DNA of 64,000 bases from Plecoglossus altivelis (Eukaryota > Chordata > Actinopteri > Osmeriformes > Plecoglossidae). Under the pieces are notes generated by a model. That model made no database searches, was not told the origin of the DNA, and saw nothing but the letters and a program-made list of their open reading frames with translations. Positions 57,640 through 64,000 of the stretch are shown piece by piece; position 1 is the first letter of the stretch; each line of letters begins with the position of its first letter. Location of the stretch: the NCBI GenBank assembly GCA_036571765.1, contig BROE01000023.1, forward strand, positions 4,945,972 to 5,009,971. Reading direction: 5' to 3'. The translations under genes were made by a program, and so were the position numbers.

Positions 57640-57735
57640 AGCGAGGAAGAGGGGGAGAGAGCGAGGGAGGGGGGGGGAGAGCGAGGAAGAGGGGGAGAGA
57701 GCGAGGGAGGGGGGAGAGAGCGAGGGAGGGGGGGG
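57640..57735 (+). repeat. GA-rich array in stim2 3'UTR
   Basis: Repeats of gagcgaggaagagggggaga and gagcgagggaggggg, directly after the stim2 stop. Confidence 0.9.
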
Positions 57736-59483
57736 GTCGGAATTCAAAGAGCGGAGGAGAGGTTTGCTTTAGCCTTAACAGAAATGGATGTCATCAGAAA
57801 CCAATTCTTTTTTTTTAACTTTTCCCCCCCCTCTTTCTTTCCCTCTCCTTTTGTCAATGATGGAATGTAGCTCAGTCTGGGTGCTTTGAACAGCCCAGAC
57901 TGGTAGCCTTATAGTTCGAAAATGCCTTTTTTTTTGTTCACTCATAGCCTCACAGTAAAGCCTTCAAAGGTCGAAGAAAGGTTAACGAAAGGTCAAAGGG
58001 TCAAGGTCCACGCCAGTTGTTTCCCAGACAACGATAAAAAGCACGACCTGCTCACTGTCCTCTCTTGTTTTGAGTTTGTACCAAAAAAAATAAAAAACTC
58101 ACGCGTGTAGGGGTTTAAAGGTGCAATCCGTATAATTTAATTTTATATAATTTTGCTATTGTAACTAATGGCCAATCCCTTTCTGAATGAAAGGTTGGGC
58201 GTAATATTTTGAGACAGTAAGGTGTTCATTTCACATAGTGGATCACTGTATCACTCAATAGCCTCGTGTAAAAAAAACTGCATCAACTTTCAAAAAGTGG
58301 TCGGATTGGATCAAAAAATAACAACTCGAAAAAATCGCATTTGACCACAACGTAGGTCTAATTCAATTTTCAGATTGCGTCCCGATTCTTGACATTTCCC
58401 CGTTACTGATTGCACCTTTTTTTTTAGAGGTTTCAATAGCAGGCTTATTCAGCTTTAACAGTTCCAGTCTCCCAAGGCTCCGGCGCTCACGTACTTGACT
58501 AATTTCCTTAGAAAACAAAAAACAACCTGCTAAACGTTTGTTGCACTATTGCTTTCCTGTTTTGGGGGAAAGGCCCGCTGCTTGCGGAGTAAATATCGAA
58601 TCATGTTGTAGAGTAAAGAACAATGTATTAAGAGAGGCATTGAGGGTGCAACAGGTGTTGTCAGAGCCAAAATCATTTGATGTGTTTTGAATGTCTCTCT
58701 TCATGGATTATTCTAGATATAAATATATATATATATATACTTTGTTTTTACCAAATTATGTTCTTATAGATGTTTTTAAATAGATTTTTATTGGTGGGGG
58801 TTCCCTAAGGAGTGACTGTGGTTTTTACTTAAGAGCGATGTAAGAATATGCAGATTTAACCCGCACCCTTAAATGTCTTTGTAACCTACACTACCCAATG
58901 TGGAGCCATGTTTCCTTACTGGTGTCCTTGCTTCCATGCGTCCTTTCTTAACCGTCTTTCCTCGATGGCTTGTGTCCTCTCTCCTAACCTCACCTTGACA
59001 TTTTACCCGGAAAGGATTAGCAGAGGGGGTTGTGACATCCACCTTTTTACACCAACGTGCTCTGAAACGACTAGGACAAAAGGACGTAAGATGCTGCGGT
59101 TCTGCTCTTCCTCCCTCACCTCCTCCCCTGGCCTCGTCCCTGCTGTTGTCATCCCTGGATTCTTCATGTGAAGTGTTCCTCACCTCCACGCCTGAGACTG
59201 AGCACTCTGTTTCAAGGGTTCTCTATTTTCTCGGCGCCCTTTTTTTTCGCCATCCCGGACACGCGTGCTTCACCTCCGAATACCGACCCGGACGTTCGTG
59301 ACGAAAACGTCGCAAACTGAAATGTCGGGGTGGCGAACTTGTAACGGAAGTTGCGGTACGTCCCAGTACAGCGCGCAACAGACAGGAAAATAGTTACATA
59401 TGAGCAGAAAATATGAACGTCTACACGACGTTTGGATTTTTGGAATATTTGTTGTGTGAATATTTGTATACTGTAGATAAATT

Positions 59484-59489
59484 AATAAA
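59484..59489 (+). promoter_or_regulatory. stim2: candidate stim2 poly(A) signal AATAAA
   Basis: AATAAA 1.89 kb after the stop, followed within 60 bases by a second AATAAA (59545-59550). An earlier one at 58089-58094 could give a shorter transcript. Confidence 0.45.
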
Positions 59490-61806
59490 AAATGGAGGCA
59501 TAACAATACTGTCTTGCTTTCAGGTTCTGTGCATTTCGTCATGAAATAAATGTTAAGTTTATTGGAGAAAATTAGGTTTTGAATGGGTTGGGATTTGACC
59601 AATTGCAGCTGTCCAGAACCCAACTTCTGCATTTATGGTTCACTGCCTGAAGGCATCGACTATAATTCCATTTGAATCCACATTTTCTTTAGAGGAGAGT
59701 CGAAAAGAAGGAGAAGAAAAAAATGTTTTGACATCCCATTTGTCATGAGAGTAGTAGAACAGTGATGCACAGAAGAAAGCATGCATGATCGCTTTATCAA
59801 TATAAAGTGAGTGTGATGAAACCTCGGTTGATGCTTCATCAATTCAGCACACGGGATGAGTCTGGGGAAGTCAACTCATGATAAATGTATTGTTTGGGTG
59901 ACATTGTACACAACAACAAAAAACCCCGCAAACCAGCCTCATTGGCTCGTATGCCAGATGCAGTTTCACGAACCACCACTAGGCGTCAGTCACGTAAAAG
60001 GCAATCCAACGTCCCCGGATCACTGAGACGTTCCTCTCTATTTGACATGGTACACCGTTTTCTTGCGGATATAATGCAGGCTATCCTCCAGGCAATAAGA
60101 ACACTTTGACATGCACGTACACAACGTGTGTTTAACACCCTATGCCGTCACATGATCGCAGCCTGACGAGCACGCGTGGCAGGTTTCACCCCATAGCTAC
60201 ACCCTGCCCATTGCTGCTTTCTCGACTGGGATGCAAGTTAAGGCACTACTCTGGATATTTGTGGCCCTGAAGGCTAAACCCAGCCGGGCTAATTCGCCAC
60301 CGTACGTTTTTAAAGCCCTGAAAGATGAGCTGCAGACCACGAAAGAGGGAAGATGGAAGCACTGCGAGTTTTTGAGCAAGGTAAAAAAAACAAAAAAACA
60401 ACAACAAAAAAACATTAAACATTCTTTAATGAGTCTAACCAAAACAAAGCTTATTAAATTGATGTCTCATATACTATACATGCATTATTGTAATTCTGGG
60501 GGGTACATATATGGCATTTTGTGTAAACATTTAGCGTACATTGTGTATCTAAGGACTCTAAGAAGACTTCCCACATTCAGCTATTGTTCTTCCTGTATAA
60601 TCCAATTGGAGCAGACCTTCTACACATTTTAGTTGAGTGTAGGTGTGTGCACTGTGGACCTGTTTATCCCGAGTACACGTGTGTAGTCCTTGTAGGTGGG
60701 AGGACCACAGAGGTGTGTATAGTGTTGCTGTTGTTGTTTTTTGTAAAGAGGAGCGAAAGAGATTTGGTGGTGCAGCTAGACGGAAAGAAGGAACGTGACT
60801 CTCGCTCCGTTGCTCCGTCTGTGGTGTGGTGTCCCTCTCTCACGCACAGAAACGTTGACATTCACACATGCTCAACCTCGACGTTTCGTTTCGAAGCTCA
60901 AGCCTAGATGGGAGCAAAGGAATTTCCCCTTTGACGAGGCGCAGTTTGGGACTTCAATCTGCGTGTCTTTTTTATTCCTGGCGGAACGCAGAGCCACGTT
61001 GCCGCGGAACGGTCGGCTCAGTCCCAATCCACTGTAAATAGTGTGGAACAGCCCGGGCCGATTAGTGAAGTTGTTTATCCACTCAGATCTGGACTACCTC
61101 AGGTTTGGCAGGGGTAGGGCAAACAATGTTACAGCTCAAGGCAGTGTGTCTCGTGGCTGCAACGGTCTCGTCGCCAGAAGATTCCAGAAGACTTGTAATG
61201 GCAACGGTCAGAAAACACGTCTTACTTTCTTTTTTTTCTGTTAAATGTGTATTTGAGGTTACTGATTAGGAAGTGTTCACTCACCTGTTTCCAAGTTCTG
61301 TCCTATTATTCCGAAAGCTACATTTGTGTGGCCTTCTACGACTCAAATTGTAAACCATTTGCGCGAGCCTATCGGAAGAGGGTGCTTCCTACGGTGAAAT
61401 AGCAGTCGTCGTGAAAGGCTGATGCCTGTCTTCTTGACAGGTCTGTAATTTGCAAAATCACAAAAGAATGATGGTCTTTTGAATGTCAAGCCTATGAGTG
61501 ACAGCTTAATGCCTGTCTTTCAAAATACTGTCCAATGCCGATACTTTGAATGGCTGTTTGCGATGGATTGATGGATTCTCTGATCCTGCCTAGTCTGCAG
61601 AAGTCTTGCAGTCAAAGATTCAACCTCCTCGACGCCTCCTGTTTTTGTGAAAGACCAATCGGATCCATCCAGGGTCAAATGTCAACGCCCTTCACGCCAC
61701 ATGCGAAGACGCGCGGAGTCCCACCTCATGTCTTCACCGAGAAGAGCAAAGATCTGCAGCGAGGAAACATGTTCAGACCCCAAGTCTATATTACACACAC
61801 AATTAC

Positions 61807-61845
61807 CTTGATGTCATCTTCATTAGAGTTCACTTGGGGAGGCAG
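61807..61845 (-). CDS. candidate exon B of an unrecognised minus-strand gene
   Basis: 39 nt between a strong acceptor (catcttcccccacag) and a strong donor (AAG before GTAATT). In phase 0 it reads LPPQVNSNEDDIK. If joined to candidate exon A in phase 1 it would instead end the protein after AASPSEL with TAA. The two readings conflict, so either an exon between A and B is missing or the chain is not real. Confidence 0.25.
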
Positions 61846-62570
61846 CTGTGGGGGAAGATGAGAAGTATTGGTTGTCAGTGGGAACCAGCCGCAGAGAGGA
61901 AGCTCGCTTGCGCGCCGTACCCACCGATGGTGAGGCGTTCCGGGGTTAAACAAACGTGACACCCTCCCCTCACCGACTAGAGATCCGATTGGATTAATGA
62001 GCCCCCTTCTGCTCGCGGCAGAATGCGCAGTTTTGAAAACCCGTCTGGTAGCGAGCGATATGAGAAGTGAACCGACGGAGTCAGAAGGGTTTATTCCTTC
62101 CTTCCCCTCCCGCACTTCCTTCTTTCCCAAGATATGTTGTTCTCATGGTAGGGTAATGTCAGATGGCACTGTACCATGGCCTGCGATAAAGTAATGAGCA
62201 ATGGGAGGGAGGTAGAAGGCTGTGTATAGGGAGAGGGCAGAGGACGTTAAGAATAGATCTGACTGTACGAAGGCCAAAGTGAACTCGCACTCCCTTACGG
62301 AGTGATCTGTTGAAGCATTGCCGAGCCCTCCTCTTTGCAGTACGTCTTTGCGCATCTTTTGTCTCCTATTCTCTTTTTCCATTTCATTTTCTTTTTATCT
62401 GTCGCTCTCCGCACACTCACACCAACCCCTCTCACCCTCTCTTGCTCTCTCTGTACCAGACAGAAATGTTCACATGCACAAGCGTTTCAACGTGGTCCTT
62501 TTTTTTCTGGCTTGGGAAAAAAGACAGCCCGCTAAAGTGCACGCCATTCATCACATAAGGCATAACATAT

Positions 62571-62601
<31 letters not shown>

Positions 62602-62749
62602 CTCCCAACATGGCCGTAGATCCAAGGGGACACGCCGGGGAGAAAGGGGAAGGGTTATGGGAGCAGTTCAAAGGAGGAGATGTAAAACTAAACATGACTA
62701 GATCAGAGGGAAGCTGAGGTCATCCCAAACTGAGGGCGAATGGGAGGAA

Positions 62750-63065
62750 AAGATGGAAGGGAGGAAGGATGGAAGAGTGGAAGGGTGGAAGGATGGAAGG
62801 GTGGAAGGATGGAAGGAAGGAAAAGATGAAAGGATGGAAGGGAGGAAAAGATGGAAGAGTGGAAGGGAGGAAAAGATGGAAGGGTGGAAGGGTGGAAGGG
62901 TGGAAGGATGGAAGGGTGGAAGGATGGAAGGGTGGAAGGATGGAAGGGTGGAAGGATGGAAGGAAGGAAAAGATGAAAGAGTGGAAGGGTGGAAGGATGG
63001 AAGAGTGGAAGGGTGGAAAAGACGGAAGGGTGGAAGGATGGAAAGGTGGAAGAGGGGAAGGATGG
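62750..63065 (+). repeat. 8-bp purine minisatellite (GGAAGGRT)
   Basis: About 38 units ggaaggat / ggaagggt with ggaaaaga interruptions; it creates long false frames on both strands. Confidence 0.95.
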
Positions 63066-63408
63066 ACTCAGAAGCCAGAGACTAAAGGACAGATACGGGG
63101 GAGGGTTTCTTCCCATCTAGATCATAAATTCTTTCGCAGTTCGCCGGCTTCCCCTCACCTTCCCTCTCCTCCCTTCGTATATTCTCATCTCACATGGCTT
63201 CCCTTCTCCTCCTGTCCCTCAATCAAATACATTTAATCAAATCTATATGTGTCAAACTCCTACCTTGATCTCTTAAACAAAGGCAGGTGAATTTGATTTG
63301 AGTGAATTCAAAAGCTGCGTGCCGATGAATAATACATGCGTTCTTCTTAAAGCTACCCGGTTTTATTAAGTCCCAAGTTCCCCTCTGAACGTGCTGGCGT
63401 CGACATAC

Positions 63409-63492
63409 CTGGGCTGAGTTGGCCTGGTTCAGGGCGGGAAAAAGGGGGCCCCCTATCTCTCCTCTTGGGAGACTTGCCGGTATCTACATCCA
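63409..63492 (-). CDS. candidate exon A of an unrecognised minus-strand gene
   Basis: 84 nt between acceptor tatatttcag and donor GTATGT (CAG before it) are open in one phase only, giving DVDTGKSPKRRDRGPPFSRP and EPGQLSP. It enters and leaves in phase 1, compatible with candidate exon C upstream. Not recognised. Confidence 0.28.
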
Positions 63493-63865
63493 CTGAAATA
63501 TACACACTCACTCATCTGCTCTTGTGTGAGGACGCCGAAGATAAACTGGTTTGCATATACGAGTGACTACTCGCAGCCTCCACCGATAACGCGACGACTT
63601 GCTGAATACCAACACCGCTCCATTCGACGTCGCCGCTGATTTGTCATCCGACGCCACTGTCTTCTGCGAAAGCCCACAGGCCATGACGGGACTCTTCTGG
63701 AATACCGAACGACTCTGTCAAGGCCAAGGTTTTCCACGGGAGCCGCTCGCTAAAGCATCGACGTTTGCTCGCACGCGTGCTTTTGTGTTCGCACGCCATC
63801 CTTTGAAGATGGATGCCGGGTGATAGGGGGCTTGGAGGATCAGATGTTGCCTCTCAGTAAGCTAC

Positions 63866-63901
63866 ACTGTGGCTGCAATAGCACAGCAGGACCAGTATCA
63901 C
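63866..63901 (-). CDS. candidate exon C of an unrecognised minus-strand gene
   Basis: A long pyrimidine tract with acceptor ttcttcctctcag precedes 36 nt with donor GTAGCT. Read in phase 1 it gives DTGPAVLLQPQ. The acceptor is excellent, the donor moderate. No homology recognised. Confidence 0.2.
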
Positions 63902-64000
63902 CTGAGAGGAAGAAGAATATGAAGGAAAAGGAATATGGAGAGAAAGAGATGGGTAGGGGGGGAGGAAAGGGTGAGGGTGAGAGATAAGGCGATGGGGAGG

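Larger units (their letters stand above)
57600..59570 (+). other. stim2: stim2 3' untranslated region
   Basis: Starts with a GA-rich array (57640-57735) and is then AT-rich. AATAAA occurs at 58089-58094, 59484-59489 and 59545-59550; the last two are near each other and suit a 1.9-kb 3'UTR. No exon is seen. Confidence 0.6.
59571..64000. other. region downstream of stim2, no recognised gene
   Basis: I recognise no protein here. It contains a (CA)n tract (62572-62597), a GGAAGGRT minisatellite (62750-63065) and three candidate minus-strand exons listed separately. In human the next gene after STIM2 is PCDH7, far away; I cannot connect the candidates to it. Confidence 0.5.

Noticed and set aside
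60231..60390. Plus-strand frame ending ELQTTKEGRWKHCEFLSK before GTAAAA
   Set aside because: Protein-like at first sight and followed by a possible donor, but I find no good acceptor and no family; left as unexplained.

Overview
This window is vertebrate genomic DNA, most likely from a teleost fish. The evidence is spliced genes with GT-AG introns, many (CA)n, (CT)n and minisatellite arrays, fish-like protein variants, and compact introns in most genes. Four genes are recognised from their translated exons, in the order rbpj (+, last exon only), cckar (-), tbc1d19 (+), stim2 (+). This is the same order and orientation as I know from human chromosome 4p15.2, so the block is conserved synteny. 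The two CCK-receptor, TBC1D19 and STIM2 calls support each other through this context.

Layout: 1-800 is the end of the last rbpj intron. 801-1134 is the last coding exon, followed by a long AT-rich 3'UTR to about 5.6 kb. cckar lies convergent to it: five coding exons between 11768 and 7730 on the minus strand, joining to a 466-residue class A GPCR. The cckar and tbc1d19 starts are head to head, 1.8 kb apart; the space between them carries a suspicious 430-bp tandem duplication. tbc1d19 has 21 coding exons (13577-24801) that join without any phase conflict to 526 residues. stim2 starts at 28307, has a 15-kb first intron, and its remaining exons lie at 43446-57599. Eleven exons are firm. The variable C-terminal tail falls in a region with a 136-bp N gap and needs a two-exon model with weak splice sites. 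The stim2 3'UTR runs to about 59.5 kb. From there to 64000 no gene is recognised, but three short minus-strand candidate exons are phase compatible.

The genes do not form a pathway. rbpj is the Notch transcription factor, cckar a gut/brain peptide receptor that signals through Gq and calcium, tbc1d19 a TBC-domain protein of unclear activity, and stim2 the ER calcium sensor of store-operated entry. The shared calcium theme of cckar and stim2 is probably incidental.

I found no clearly undescribed system. The most useful observations are these: (1) the indel-only duplication between cckar and tbc1d19, which looks like an assembly error; (2) simple repeats and minisatellites directly touching many splice sites of tbc1d19 and stim2; (3) the unresolved stim2 tail; (4) an X-box/CCAAT pair upstream of stim2; (5) the candidate minus-strand exons at the right end.
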